NCBI GenBank assembly: GCA_023151315.1
Contig: JAKLJE010000008.1
Coordinates: 97,046 to 161,045, forward strand
Source of the DNA: Bacteroidia bacterium
Lineage (GTDB): Bacteria; Bacteroidota; Bacteroidia; Palsa-965
Direction of reading: 5' to 3'
DNA length: 64,000 bases
Part shown: piece after piece, positions 9,328-18,693 of the stretch
How the letters are laid out: each line of letters opens with the position of its first letter
How positions within the stretch are numbered: the first letter of the stretch is position 1
Notes under the pieces: model-generated
Database searches by the model: none
What the model was told of the DNA's origin: nothing
The model's input: the letters and a program-made list of their open reading frames with translations, nothing else
Made by a program: the position numbers and the translations under genes

Positions 9328-11193
9328 ATGAAAAAGAATCTACTCTTTATTTCTTCGCTTGCACTGAGCGTAACTGCGATTGCGCAGCAGGCACAGCAAG
9401 GATGGGTAAAGCTTTCGCCTGCAGTAGCTAATCGCACTGCTGCGTATGTAGCTCCATCAGATAACGCTGCACCGGCTAACACCGCAGCACAAACAAACAA
9501 CAACCGTACGCAGTCGAATCCTTCTGCAAGCACGTTGTTTGCTGAAACAGTTATTGGTAATACTACTTACCCGCTTCAAACAAACTCTTCCAACCACACT
9601 CGTCTTGTGAACAATGGCGGAATGTTGTCTGCAACCTGGACATTCTCATCAGGAGCGTGGAATGCTTGGACTGATCGCGGAACAGGTTACAACTACTACA
9701 ACGGTACATCATGGGGTGCTATTCCGACAGCACGTCTTGAAAACGACCGTACAGGTTTCACCAATATTGCAACAGGTTCATTCGGTGAAATGACATTGGC
9801 GCACAATACCAACGCAATGTCAAACCACTTCGTAACCCGCCCTACTATTGGCTCTGGCACATGGACAGACAACACTTCTCTGATCTCTGCTGCACCAAAC
9901 TGGACATACGGAACATGGTGGCCGCAACTCGCTGCAAGCGGGTCTTACATCCACCATATTGCTTTGACAGCTCCAACCGGACTTGCTTCCGGAGGTGGTC
10001 CTTACAATAACGGTCAGGACGGTGCGATCGTTTACTCCCGTTCTTCTGACGGAGGTGCAACATTCGGCGTTCAGAACCAGGTTCTGACTCCGTTTGATTC
10101 TACCCGCTCAGCTGGATACGGCGGAGATGCTTATGTAATTGACGCAACAGGCAGCACAGTTGCTATTGCAGCTGGCGGAATGGGAGAAGATGTTGTAGTT
10201 GCTAAATCAACTGACAACGGAACTACTTGGACAACGCACGTTGTTCAGGACTTCCCTATTCCACTTTGGACAGCTGATGTTCTGACTGACATCAACAACG
10301 ATGGTCTTGCAGATACAGTTGACACTAACGATGGTTCACTTGCGGTACTCATCGACAACAACGGAATGGTTCACGTTTGGTATGGTGCTATGCGTATTCT
10401 GGACGACAACCTGACTGACGGAAACTACAGCTATTTCCCGGGAACAATCGGTCTGATGTACTGGAATGAAAACATGTCAGCGCCTGCAATGATTGCCGGA
10501 GTAGTGGATTCTCTTAACGATGGCCAGCTTGTTGCTGCTGATTGGGGAACATATCAGGGCTCATTGACTTCACACCCTTCTGCGGGTATTGATGCTGCAG
10601 GTAACATCTACGTTACTTACGACGCGATCTGCGATCTTACTGATGACGGAAACGGGAAAGCTTACCGTAACGTTTATGTTATCGGATCTACTGATGGCGG
10701 TGCTAACTGGACAGCTCCATTGAACGTTGCGAAAGACGATTTCTATGAAAAAGTATTCCCGACAATGGCGCGTACAGTTGACAACAACATCCATATCATC
10801 TACCAAAAAGACGACCGTCCCGGTCACGGTATCGGAACTACAAACCCTGATACAGACAACGCGGGTGTAATTCACGACATCGTTTACGTTTCTGTTCCAA
10901 CTACAGCTATCGTTGGAGTTAAAGAAGAAAACAGCGCGATCACAAACATGAGCGTTTACCCGAACCCTGCTTCTGAAGGTTCAGCTACTCTCGGAGTATC
11001 ACTGAGCAACGCGCAGGAAGTAACTGTAAGCGTAGTTAACGCAATCGGTCAGACTGTAATTTCAAACGTTCACAATATGAACGCAGGTCTGAACACAGTA
11101 AACATCAACACTGCTAACCTCGGTGCAGGAGTTTACTTCGTTAACGTTATCACTGAAAACGGAATGAGAACTGAAAGACTGATTGTTCAGTAA
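9328..11193 (+). CDS. T9SS-sorted secreted protein with BNR/sialidase-like propeller
   Basis: The ATG at 9328 is preferred over the upstream in-frame ATG (9265) because it begins a clear signal peptide (MKKNLLFISSLALSVTAIAQ) and lies after the promoter. The 621-residue product has a low-complexity Asn/Gln/Thr linker and then repeated segments of the type SxDGGxTW (SSDGGATFG, STDNGTTW, STDGGANW), the Asp-box pattern of sialidase-like beta-propellers. The last 80 residues form a T9SS type A sorting domain: VYPNPASEG at the start, VVNAIGQTV in the middle and GVYFVNVITENG..ERLIVQ at the end. It is therefore secreted and probably cell-surface attached. Substrate unknown. Confidence 0.85.
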   Translation: MKKNLLFISSLALSVTAIAQQAQQGWVKLSPAVANRTAAYVAPSDNAAPANTAAQTNNNRTQSNPSASTLFAETVIGNTTYPLQTNSSNHTRLVNNGGMLSATWTFSSGAWNAWTDRGTGYNYYNGTSWGAIPTARLENDRTGFTNIATGSFGEMTLAHNTNAMSNHFVTRPTIGSGTWTDNTSLISAAPNWTYGTWWPQLAASGSYIHHIALTAPTGLASGGGPYNNGQDGAIVYSRSSDGGATFGVQNQVLTPFDSTRSAGYGGDAYVIDATGSTVAIAAGGMGEDVVVAKSTDNGTTWTTHVVQDFPIPLWTADVLTDINNDGLADTVDTNDGSLAVLIDNNGMVHVWYGAMRILDDNLTDGNYSYFPGTIGLMYWNENMSAPAMIAGVVDSLNDGQLVAADWGTYQGSLTSHPSAGIDAAGNIYVTYDAICDLTDDGNGKAYRNVYVIGSTDGGANWTAPLNVAKDDFYEKVFPTMARTVDNNIHIIYQKDDRPGHGIGTTNPDTDNAGVIHDIVYVSVPTTAIVGVKEENSAITNMSVYPNPASEGSATLGVSLSNAQEVTVSVVNAIGQTVISNVHNMNAGLNTVNINTANLGAGVYFVNVITENGMRTERLIVQ

Positions 11194-11213
11194 TTCAACT
11201 CATACAGATAAGG

Positions 11214-11246
11214 AAAAGCCCTTCGAGATTCGGAGGGCTTTTTTTA
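11214..11246. terminator. Bidirectional terminator between convergent genes
   Basis: AAAAGCCCT (11214-11222) pairs with AGGGCTTTT (11234-11242), followed by a T run on the plus strand. On the minus strand four T follow the stem. It serves the T9SS gene ending at 11193 and probably the minus-strand gene whose stop overlaps it. Confidence 0.85.
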
Positions 11247-13172
11247 TTGATAGTCCGGACGGTTACCGTAGATACCGCGATGGCCTTCGCGGGTGACAAA
11301 TCTCAAATTACCAAAGCCAATCTCGGATAAATTGGGAGAGAAGATGTAAGCTCGAATTGAATCGCTCGGCAACAATTCAATCGGCGGTCGTTGTACAAAA
11401 TAAAAGCGCTGCCATTCTCTGGAAGAGGAATCCAGCTGCTTTGTTGAACTGTGACCCGTCCAAAGAAGTTGCTTGCCGTCTCTGATGAATTCGACTACCC
11501 ACACAACTTCGTCTGCATTACTGTGAAGTTTGATATTTGCATAACATCCAACCAGGTCGTCCGGATTATTCAAAACGTCTCCAACTCTTACAGATACAAG
11601 CGGCCCAAACTGATGCTTACTATCCAATCTGTAATTCCACTTGTGCGTTAGTGAATCGTTCTCTGCTGAATAAATCCCTTCTCTTGGAACAACATTAACG
11701 TAATATATTGTTTGACGCAATTCACTTTTTGCAGTTTCGGGTTTACCGAAAACATACACTGCCGAATTAAACCATTCATGTTTCTCGATAAGATTGGGGA
11801 ATTTATCACGTATAATATCTTCCGCAGCAGGATATGATTCGCGCGTGCTCCACCCGTAAACGAAGTAATCCGCATTGGAACTTTGTACAAGTGAACGCAA
11901 CTGCTGCAATTCGTCGTTGCGTTCGGTGTGGAACATACAATACCAATACGTGTCCGGATTATGCTGATAACGATTCAAATAATAGTCCACGAAGTAATTC
12001 GCATCAACATTAAACAACACATCCACTTTACTCCTGCCGTATTTTTCTTCCGCATTGATGTATGTTTCCACTATTTCTTTCAATCTTCCGAAATGGTCTG
12101 TCAAACGAAATGGTTTGTGTGCGGTGATGTACCACAACATCGGAACCATCATCACAATAGCATAACGGTATGACCAGATTGAATTTTCATCGTACGGCAA
12201 CCAGGAAAAGAGCAGCATGATGAGAAACGGAAAACTGAAAAGAAGCACTGAATGCTGCAATACAGGATTCACGTGGATGGAATAAAAATATCCTGTGAGC
12301 ATCGGTATTAACCACAGCATCAACATTGCAATCTGTCGCTTACCGGTTCTGCGAAAATTGAAAAACAACCCAACTGCCGCGAAGAAAAGCACAACAATCA
12401 TCAACCCCAAAGAGGAATTGAAAATGTAGAAGAAGTGTGTTCCGAAAAAATCACTCGTTGGAGGTCCGAGCCAGCCTCCGGGTCCTCCAACTCCGCCGAT
12501 AGAAAGTTGTGACAACGTAAATGAGATGTGCGGAAGAAACAGTAACACGGCGCTGATTGCAGCAACGAGATAGAACTTACGGTTCTCTTTCGTCACCAGA
12601 AACGATCCCGCAATACCAAGCAACAGTGTCGTGTACAAACTGAAATAATGTGAGTACGCCGCTCCTGCGCCCGCCAGCGCAAAGCCCGCAACTTCTTTCC
12701 AGTTGGCTTTTCGTTCTTCACTGAATCGCGCAACGAAATATGCAGCAAGCATGGTAAAAAACAATCCCGGAGCGTAAGGCCGCGCCAATTGCGAATACAT
12801 GATCGGAAACTGAAGAAACGCGAGCGCTGCTGCTGTTGCGAGTCCGCTTGCTGCACCGAACCATTTCCTTGCTGCCTGAGCACCGAACCATATTGAAGCT
12901 GTTCCCATCAGCACGAAAGGCAGTCGCACCGCAAATTCAGAATCTCCGAAGAGTTTAGTCCAGAACCACAACAACACTTGCGTAAACGCAGGATGTCCAT
13001 CGGGCTTTACACCGTTCTGCAACATCTCACTGAAAGAGTCGAACCGCAAGCGAAGCAATGCGCTTACTTCATCAGCAGTGATGGATTCACTCCAGGTGTG
13101 ATTGATCCGCAGGAGAAATCCTGCCAGCGTAATACCGCAGAGATAATAATTGAATCTGAGATCGCGCTTCAT
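11244..13172 (-). CDS. Glycosyltransferase family 39-like membrane protein
   Basis: About 642 residues. The ATG at 13172 (MKRDLRFNYYLCG) is chosen; a GTG six codons upstream is possible. The N-terminal half has ten or so membrane helices. The first extracytoplasmic loop contains TADEVSALLRLRF and, later, KPDGHPAFTQVLLWFWTKLFGDSEFAVRLPFVL, the DE and DxHP pattern of GT-C family 39 and ArnT-like enzymes that use polyprenyl-phosphate sugars. The C-terminal 300 residues form a soluble, probably periplasmic domain of unknown type. The sugar acceptor cannot be told. It lies alone between a shared terminator and lysS. Confidence 0.8.
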   Translation of the reverse strand: MKRDLRFNYYLCGITLAGFLLRINHTWSESITADEVSALLRLRFDSFSEMLQNGVKPDGHPAFTQVLLWFWTKLFGDSEFAVRLPFVLMGTASIWFGAQAARKWFGAASGLATAAALAFLQFPIMYSQLARPYAPGLFFTMLAAYFVARFSEERKANWKEVAGFALAGAGAAYSHYFSLYTTLLLGIAGSFLVTKENRKFYLVAAISAVLLFLPHISFTLSQLSIGGVGGPGGWLGPPTSDFFGTHFFYIFNSSLGLMIVVLFFAAVGLFFNFRRTGKRQIAMLMLWLIPMLTGYFYSIHVNPVLQHSVLLFSFPFLIMLLFSWLPYDENSIWSYRYAIVMMVPMLWYITAHKPFRLTDHFGRLKEIVETYINAEEKYGRSKVDVLFNVDANYFVDYYLNRYQHNPDTYWYCMFHTERNDELQQLRSLVQSSNADYFVYGWSTRESYPAAEDIIRDKFPNLIEKHEWFNSAVYVFGKPETAKSELRQTIYYVNVVPREGIYSAENDSLTHKWNYRLDSKHQFGPLVSVRVGDVLNNPDDLVGCYANIKLHSNADEVVWVVEFIRDGKQLLWTGHSSTKQLDSSSREWQRFYFVQRPPIELLPSDSIRAYIFSPNLSEIGFGNLRFVTREGHRGIYGNRPDYQ

Positions 13173-13235
13173 TCTCTTCAAATATAGCACAGCATTCTCA
13201 GAGTACAGCTACACGAGCTGCTTACTGAAAGCGCA

Positions 13236-14750
13236 TTACTGTTTCTCCGGACGCATTTGCGGGAAGAATAACACATCCTGAATGGAAACATTGTTCGTCA
13301 TCAGCATTGCCAGACGATCAATGCCGATACCTATTCCGGCTGTTGGCGGCATTCCGTATTCCAACGCACGAAGGAAATCGTGATCGATATACATCGCTTC
13401 ATCATCACCGCGTTCCATGAGCTTCACTTGCTCCTCAAAACGCTCGCGCTGATCAATAGGATCATTCAACTCGCTGTAAGCATTCGCGATTTCTTTGCCG
13501 TTTACCATGAGCTCAAATCGCTCCACTAATCCCGGTTTGCTGCGGTGCTTCTTTGTAAGCGGACTCATTTCCACAGGGTAATCCGTAATGAATGTAGGCT
13601 GAATGTAATGTCCTTCACATTTCTCACCGAAAATCTGATCAATCAGTTTTCCGCGACCCATTGTTTTATCGCAAGGAACGTTCATTGAGCGGCACGCATC
13701 ACGAAGTTCTTCTTCGGACATATTGCTCACATCAATTCCCGTATGCTCTTTGATCGCATCGTAAAGTGTTACACGCTTGAATGGCGTCTGAAAGTTTATC
13801 TTCTGTTCACCAACAGTTACTTCGGTTGTATCATGCAACGCAAGCGCAACTTTCTCGAGCATATTCTCACAAGTGGTCATCATCCACTCGTAATCTTTGT
13901 ACGCCACGTAAAATTCCAACACCGTGAATTCCGGATTGTGTGTACGATCCATTCCTTCGTTGCGGAAGTTGCGTGAGAATTCATATACGCCGTCAAATCC
14001 ACCAACAATCAAACGCTTCAGATAAAGTTCATTTGCAATCCGCAAATAGAACGGAACATCCAGAGCATTGTGATGCGTTACAAACGGACGTGCAGCAGCA
14101 CCGCCGGGAATCGCCTGCAATACCGGAGTGTCAACCTCAAGCAATCCGAGATTGTTCAGTGACTCGCGGATGGAGTTGATCATTTTTGTGCGCTTCACAA
14201 AAGTTTCTTTCACACCCGGATTCACAACGAGATCAGCGTAACGCTGACGGTAACGGAATTCCGGATCGCTTACTGAATCGTGCGCAGCACCTTCTGCGTC
14301 CACTTTCACAATCGGAAGCGGCTTGAGTGATTTACTCAGCAGTTTGAATGAAGTAACGTGAATGGAAATTTCACCCACCTGTGTGGTGAATACATATCCT
14401 TCCACTCCGATGTAATCGCCGATATCAAGAAGCTTCTTGAAAACGTCGTTGTAAAGCGACTTGTCTTCTCCCGGACAGATTTCATCACGGTTTACATACA
14501 ACTGAATACGTCCGGTTGCGTCCTGCAATTCAGCGAATGAAGCTTTACCCATGATGCGCACGCCCATGAATCGCCCTGCGATTGAAATTGCTTTGTAGCT
14601 AGTCTTATCGCGCTCGTAGTTTTCCTTGATGTCCTTTGCAGTAACATTCACATTAAACTCAGCAGCCGGATACGGCTCAATACCTAAAGCGCGAAGCTGA
14701 TCCAGCTTCTGACGGCGTACGATTTCCTGTTCGGAAAGTTGGTGACTCAT
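13236..14750 (-). CDS. lysS: Lysyl-tRNA synthetase, class II
   Basis: Charges tRNA-Lys; cytosolic, 504 residues. An N-terminal OB-fold anticodon-binding domain (about 55-150, with GRFMGVRIMGKASFAELQDATG) precedes the class II catalytic core. Visible class II motifs are FRNEGMDRTHNPEFT (motif 2) and GIGIGIDRLAMLM (motif 3), as well as EMSPLTKKHR. No frameshift or missing motif. A CAAAnnTA box (TATATTTG on the minus strand, 14770-14777) lies 19 nt upstream of the start codon and is a candidate -7 element. Confidence 0.97.
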   Translation of the reverse strand: MSHQLSEQEIVRRQKLDQLRALGIEPYPAAEFNVNVTAKDIKENYERDKTSYKAISIAGRFMGVRIMGKASFAELQDATGRIQLYVNRDEICPGEDKSLYNDVFKKLLDIGDYIGVEGYVFTTQVGEISIHVTSFKLLSKSLKPLPIVKVDAEGAAHDSVSDPEFRYRQRYADLVVNPGVKETFVKRTKMINSIRESLNNLGLLEVDTPVLQAIPGGAAARPFVTHHNALDVPFYLRIANELYLKRLIVGGFDGVYEFSRNFRNEGMDRTHNPEFTVLEFYVAYKDYEWMMTTCENMLEKVALALHDTTEVTVGEQKINFQTPFKRVTLYDAIKEHTGIDVSNMSEEELRDACRSMNVPCDKTMGRGKLIDQIFGEKCEGHYIQPTFITDYPVEMSPLTKKHRSKPGLVERFELMVNGKEIANAYSELNDPIDQRERFEEQVKLMERGDDEAMYIDHDFLRALEYGMPPTAGIGIGIDRLAMLMTNNVSIQDVLFFPQMRPEKQ

Positions 14751-14812
14751 GGTGTGATTTTGAATGGCGCAAATATAGGAATTCGCAGGGAGAGGACTCT
14801 AATGTTTCCCTT

Positions 14813-16621
14813 TCAGAGCGACTTTTTAAAATGATCTGCCACGGACTTAGCCTTCGCTGCCCCTATCACTTCTGAGAGTTCAGCCTCGGATTTTTCTTTA
14901 ATCTGTTTCACCGACTTAAACTTCGATAACAGCTTCTTCGCCGTTGCATCGCTGATTCCCGGAATCTCTGTCAACTCGGTTTTTATCGTTCCCTTGCTAC
15001 GCTTCTTGCGGTGATGTGTGATTCCGAATCTATGCGCTTCATCGCGAATGTGCTGAATGATGCGAAGTGTTTCCGACTTCTTGTCGAGATATAAGGGAAC
15101 CGGATCTTCCGGATAATAAATTTCCTCGAGGCGTTTTGCAATTCCGATTACCGCCAGTTTGCCGCGTAGTCCCAACGCGTCTATGCTTTCCATGGCTGCA
15201 GACAACTGTCCTTTTCCTCCGTCAACGACAAGAAGCTGCGGCAATTCAAGCTGCTCTTCAAGCACACGCGAATAGCGTCTGTGAATCACTTCACGCATCG
15301 TTGCAAAGTCATCAGGTCCTTCAACGGTTTTTACATTGAAGTGGCGGTAGTCTTTTTTACTCGGACGTCCGTCGCGAAAAACCGTCATTGCAGAAACAGC
15401 GAAGTCGCCCTGAAAATTGGAGTTATCGAAGCACTCTATCAAACGCGGTTCTTCTGTCAGGCGCAGATCTTTCATCATGGTTGCCATGATGCGTTTGGTG
15501 TGACGTTCCGGATCTGTAAGCGCTTCCTGCTTCTGTTTCTCTTTCAGATAATATTCAACGTTCTTCTCGCACAACTCAACGAGCTTACGTTTATCGCCAC
15601 GTTGAGGAACTGTAATTTCTACATCAGGAATCGTAATGTTGATAGCGAAAGGAAGAATAATTTCTGTTGAATTACTCTGAAAGCGTTCACGTAACTCGAC
15701 AATAGCCATCTCCAGCAAATCTTCATTCGATTCTTCAATCTTCTTGCGAAGCTCAATAGTATGTCCCTGAATAATTGCACCGTCTACAACACGAAAGAAA
15801 CTAACGTACGCGGCTTTCTCATCGGAACGAAAAGCAAACACATCCACTTTTGTGATACTCGCACTTACGACCGTTGAACGCGCCTGATAACTTTCCAGTG
15901 CATCAAGTCGCTCTTTCACTTCCTGCGCCAATTCATATTGCATGGTTTGCGCCAGATGAGCGATTTCCTGTTTAAGCTCTTTAATAACCGCGCTTACATT
16001 TCCTTTGATCAGGTCGCGGATTTTGGAAATGCCTTCATTGTAATCTTCTTCTGTTTGCAGATTCTCGCAAGGTCCCTTGCAATTACCGATATGATATTCG
16101 AGACATACTTTGAACTTGCCGGCTTCGATATTCTCTTTCGATAATTTCAGATTACAGTTTCGCAGCGGAAACATTTTCTTCGCCATATCCAACATGGCGT
16201 ACATCACTTTCACGTTGGCAAACGGACCGAAGTATTGCGAGCCGTCTTTAATCACTTTACGTGTCGGGAACAACCTCGGAAAACGTTCATTGGTAATACA
16301 GATCCAAGGAAAGGTTTTGTCGTCTTTCAGACGGATATTGTATTGTGGCTGATACTTCTTGATCAGATTGTTCTCGAGCAATAACGCATCGAGTTCCGTA
16401 TCAACAATAATAAATTTGATGGAGCGGATTTTCCGAACAAGAATTGCAGTTTTTCCCGGATGACGCTCAATGCCTGTGAAGTAAGAAGAAACTCTTTTCT
16501 TCAGGCTCTTCGCTTTGCCGATGTAAAGAATTTCTCCTTCACTGTCGTAATACTGATACACACCCGGAGAATCGGGCAACGACATAATTGTTTCGCGAAG
16601 TTTGTCGTGTTCAGGAAGCAC
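14813..16621 (-). CDS. uvrC: UvrABC excinuclease subunit C
   Basis: Makes the two incisions of nucleotide excision repair after UvrA/UvrB find the lesion. 602 residues. The N-terminal GIY-YIG domain is seen as SPGVYQYYDSEGEILYIGKA. A UvrB-binding UVR motif lies near 200-240. The central region has ECFDNSNFQGDF, the RNase H-like endonuclease core of UvrC, and the C-terminus has two helix-hairpin-helix motifs (LTEIPGISDATAKKLLSKF). The start is GTG 16621, giving the normal distance to SLPDSPGVY. An ATG 12 codons in is an alternative. A TATCTTTG box ends 4 nt before the GTG. Confidence 0.94.
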   Translation of the reverse strand: MLPEHDKLRETIMSLPDSPGVYQYYDSEGEILYIGKAKSLKKRVSSYFTGIERHPGKTAILVRKIRSIKFIIVDTELDALLLENNLIKKYQPQYNIRLKDDKTFPWICITNERFPRLFPTRKVIKDGSQYFGPFANVKVMYAMLDMAKKMFPLRNCNLKLSKENIEAGKFKVCLEYHIGNCKGPCENLQTEEDYNEGISKIRDLIKGNVSAVIKELKQEIAHLAQTMQYELAQEVKERLDALESYQARSTVVSASITKVDVFAFRSDEKAAYVSFFRVVDGAIIQGHTIELRKKIEESNEDLLEMAIVELRERFQSNSTEIILPFAINITIPDVEITVPQRGDKRKLVELCEKNVEYYLKEKQKQEALTDPERHTKRIMATMMKDLRLTEEPRLIECFDNSNFQGDFAVSAMTVFRDGRPSKKDYRHFNVKTVEGPDDFATMREVIHRRYSRVLEEQLELPQLLVVDGGKGQLSAAMESIDALGLRGKLAVIGIAKRLEEIYYPEDPVPLYLDKKSETLRIIQHIRDEAHRFGITHHRKKRSKGTIKTELTEIPGISDATAKKLLSKFKSVKQIKEKSEAELSEVIGAAKAKSVADHFKKSL

Positions 16622-16625
16622 GTAT

Positions 16626-16633
16626 CAAAGATA
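16626..16633 (-). promoter_or_regulatory. -7 box abutting the uvrC start
   Basis: TATCTTTG on the minus strand, a perfect TAnnTTTG match, ends 4 nt before the GTG start. Transcription would begin at or next to the start codon. Confidence 0.5.
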
Positions 16634-16662
16634 CAGCAGACCGATCAGGCCAACAACGGAAT

Positions 16663-17466
16663 TTACTGCTTGATTATAAACTGCGACTCCAGCACGCGGA
16701 ATGTGTTTCCAACCAGTGAATCACGGTTCTCCGTTTCAAACTTATACGCAGCTGCATCGCCAGACTTGTCTTTCCATCCGTTTTCAGAAGACGCAGCATC
16801 ATAGCTGTAAGAAATACTTTGCGGTCCTTCCACCTGGATTTTTTTCGCGCCGCAGATTCTTTTTTCCCTGAGATCGTAGATCATCAGAACGCCTTCCATT
16901 GAAGCAGGTTCGAACGTTTCATTGCTTACATATAATGCTCCCGCGCTGAATTGTAAAGGATGTACAACAACTACATAACGCAGCTGTTGCAAAGCATTAA
17001 TAAACGCAAAACTTGTACTCCACAATCGCGGATCAGTATCGTTCATTACCAATGAACTCATAGGTTTTCCGCCTTTCAAATCTGTAATATCAGTAAAAAC
17101 ACCGCTTCTGAACCAGTCGGTTTTCATGCCTTCCGGCAATGGTAATCCTGCCTGATAAGATGTCACCATCACCGCATTAAAATTTGAATCCGGAATTGCT
17201 TCATTGGTGTGCGTTCCTAAAATCGGATAAAATCCCAGGGTTGTTTCCTGAATCAGAAAAGTGTCCGTAATCTTTGCAGTGTCGGCCATCAGCATTGCGC
17301 TGTTTATTGCAGCATAAATCGACTCAATAAACTGTTTCTTGTCTTTGAGTTGCTGATTGAAATCCTGTTGTGTCACTGCAGGTTTTTCTTCAACCACTTC
17401 TTCGGGTGATGCACAGGAAACAAACGTTGCAAGTGCAAATCCGGTAACAAGAAAAATCTTTTTCAT
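16663..17466 (-). CDS. Putative lipoprotein of unknown function
   Basis: 267 residues from the ATG at 17466. An upstream in-frame ATG would add 37 residues before the signal sequence and is rejected. The N-terminus MKKIFLVTGFALATFVSCASPEE is a lipoprotein signal with the lipobox cysteine at 18, followed by a Glu/Val-rich linker. The rest is soluble, mixed alpha/beta, with a central YPILGTHTNEAIPDSNF segment and a YVVVVHPLQFSAG strand pair. I do not recognise the family. It follows the porP gene but is separated from it by a terminator, so it probably has its own promoter. Confidence 0.65.
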   Translation of the reverse strand: MKKIFLVTGFALATFVSCASPEEVVEEKPAVTQQDFNQQLKDKKQFIESIYAAINSAMLMADTAKITDTFLIQETTLGFYPILGTHTNEAIPDSNFNAVMVTSYQAGLPLPEGMKTDWFRSGVFTDITDLKGGKPMSSLVMNDTDPRLWSTSFAFINALQQLRYVVVVHPLQFSAGALYVSNETFEPASMEGVLMIYDLREKRICGAKKIQVEGPQSISYSYDAASSENGWKDKSGDAAAYKFETENRDSLVGNTFRVLESQFIIKQ

Positions 17467-17499
17467 AGCAATTTTATCGGGGAGGTTATTGCCAAATAT

Positions 17500-17541
17500 A
17501 GAAAAAGAAAAACGCTCACGGGAGTTTCCCTCGTGAGCGTT
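17500..17541 (-). terminator. Intrinsic terminator of the PorP/SprF gene
   Basis: Perfect 10-bp stem (17511-17520 with 17532-17541, AACGCTCACG / CGTGAGCGTT). On the minus strand it is followed by a T-rich tract (17500-17513). It lies 58 nt after the porP stop. Confidence 0.85.
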
Positions 17542-17599
17542 GCACACCACACCTGCGTTATTCTGTCCCAGTTGCAAACACCAAAGACAGTACAGGTAA

Positions 17600-18568
17600 C
17601 TACCAGCTCGGGCAGATTCCCGGCCGGTATTTCTTTACAGGAGCCTTACACGTAAACTGGTATCCCAGTGAAATTTCGTGTGAGCCCGCTGTTGCATTCG
17701 TAAGTTTTGAAACCGTTACATCGTAACTGTAACCGATACGCATTGCACCTGCTTCGAGTCCGAGAAGCATAATGAATGAATCATTTCCGCGATACCAGAG
17801 TCCGCCAACAATGCGATCCTTCTTGAAATACATTCCGAGATTCAGTTGACGGAAATTCCCTTGTTGACGATACATAAAGTTGGGAGAGATATACGAATCT
17901 CCTTCGTGTCTGTTTTTCGTAAGAGGAATGATCCCGCCTGCATGCACAGTATATTTTCTTGGTAACGGGCTTGATCCGTTCAGGAACGATTCGTTCTGCT
18001 CGAGAATGTGATGAACCGCTGCGCCGACGAAAATATTTCGCGTTGTGAATACAAACCCGGAGCCTAAATCGAAGTCTCCCTGCACTGCATTGGCAGGAGC
18101 CGTTTCTGTTGTGTTGTATACAAATCCATCCTGCGGATCAATCTGATCGCCGAACGTAAGCATGCTCCAGTTTACAGCCTTCTGCCACCAGCCGGCTTGA
18201 ACGCCGACAGAAATAAATGTGTTTTTGCCCAGTCGGATTCGCGGTGCATAAACAGCACCAATACCTGTTGTATTTAATGATCCCTGAGCTGCGCGATCGT
18301 GTACAACAGTAACGCCGACTCCGCCTTTGAGATTGTGTACGAAACGATCGAACGACGCTCCAAGCGTTGTATAGGTTCCGTAAACATTCGGCCATTGTAC
18401 GCGGTAGTTAAGTCCTACACGCGGACAGATTTTATCACCTGCCAATGCAGGATTCAGATAAATAGGATTTGCATAAAACTGTGTGAACTCCGGATCCTGC
18501 GCTCTGAGGGATGTTGCCGTCACAAGTATGCCAAAGCACGCCAGTGTGACTTTCGTTAGAGTCTTCAT
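17600..18568 (-). CDS. PorP/SprF family T9SS membrane protein
   Basis: 322 residues with a signal peptide (1-23, ending LRAQ), then the family opening DPEFTQFYANPIYLNPALAG, beta-strand-rich alternation throughout and a C-terminal strand ending in YQF plus a short tail. The family-typical DQIDPxxGFVYxT motif is at 141-153. PorP/SprF proteins are outer-membrane barrels associated with the type IX secretion system, for example as partners of secreted adhesins in gliding. It lies downstream of an ECF sigma factor and its putative anti-sigma, all on the same strand, with its own upstream element (18614-18623) that is also found before the sigma gene. The DQIDP motif recurs in the anti-sigma (see findings). 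Confidence 0.9.
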   Translation of the reverse strand: MKTLTKVTLACFGILVTATSLRAQDPEFTQFYANPIYLNPALAGDKICPRVGLNYRVQWPNVYGTYTTLGASFDRFVHNLKGGVGVTVVHDRAAQGSLNTTGIGAVYAPRIRLGKNTFISVGVQAGWWQKAVNWSMLTFGDQIDPQDGFVYNTTETAPANAVQGDFDLGSGFVFTTRNIFVGAAVHHILEQNESFLNGSSPLPRKYTVHAGGIIPLTKNRHEGDSYISPNFMYRQQGNFRQLNLGMYFKKDRIVGGLWYRGNDSFIMLLGLEAGAMRIGYSYDVTVSKLTNATAGSHEISLGYQFTCKAPVKKYRPGICPSW

Positions 18569-18613
18569 GATGTTCTGATTAAGTGGTTGCCAACTATAAG
18601 ACGATACAACGCA

Positions 18614-18623
18614 AAAAGGTTGC
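18614..18623 (-). promoter_or_regulatory. GCAACCTTTT element upstream of porP
   Basis: GCAACCTTTT on the minus strand ends 45 nt before the porP ATG. The same ten bases stand 42 nt before the ATG of the ECF sigma gene. GCAAC-type -35 boxes and a CGTC -10 box are known for ECF promoters, and a CGTC occurs 14 nt after the GCAACC here. Probably a promoter of the local sigma factor; inference. Confidence 0.5.
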
Positions 18624-18627
18624 CAAT

Positions 18628-18657
18628 AAAAAACCCTGATCTTTTTTCGGATCAGGG
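18628..18657 (-). terminator. Intrinsic terminator of the sigma/anti-sigma operon
   Basis: Stem CCCTGATC / GATCAGGG (18650-18657 with 18634-18641) with an 8-nt loop, followed on the minus strand by six T (18628-18633). It separates the anti-sigma gene from porP. Confidence 0.88.
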
Positions 18658-18693
18658 CGGTAGCAACACGGTGAGCGGTTTACCGGAAGTTGC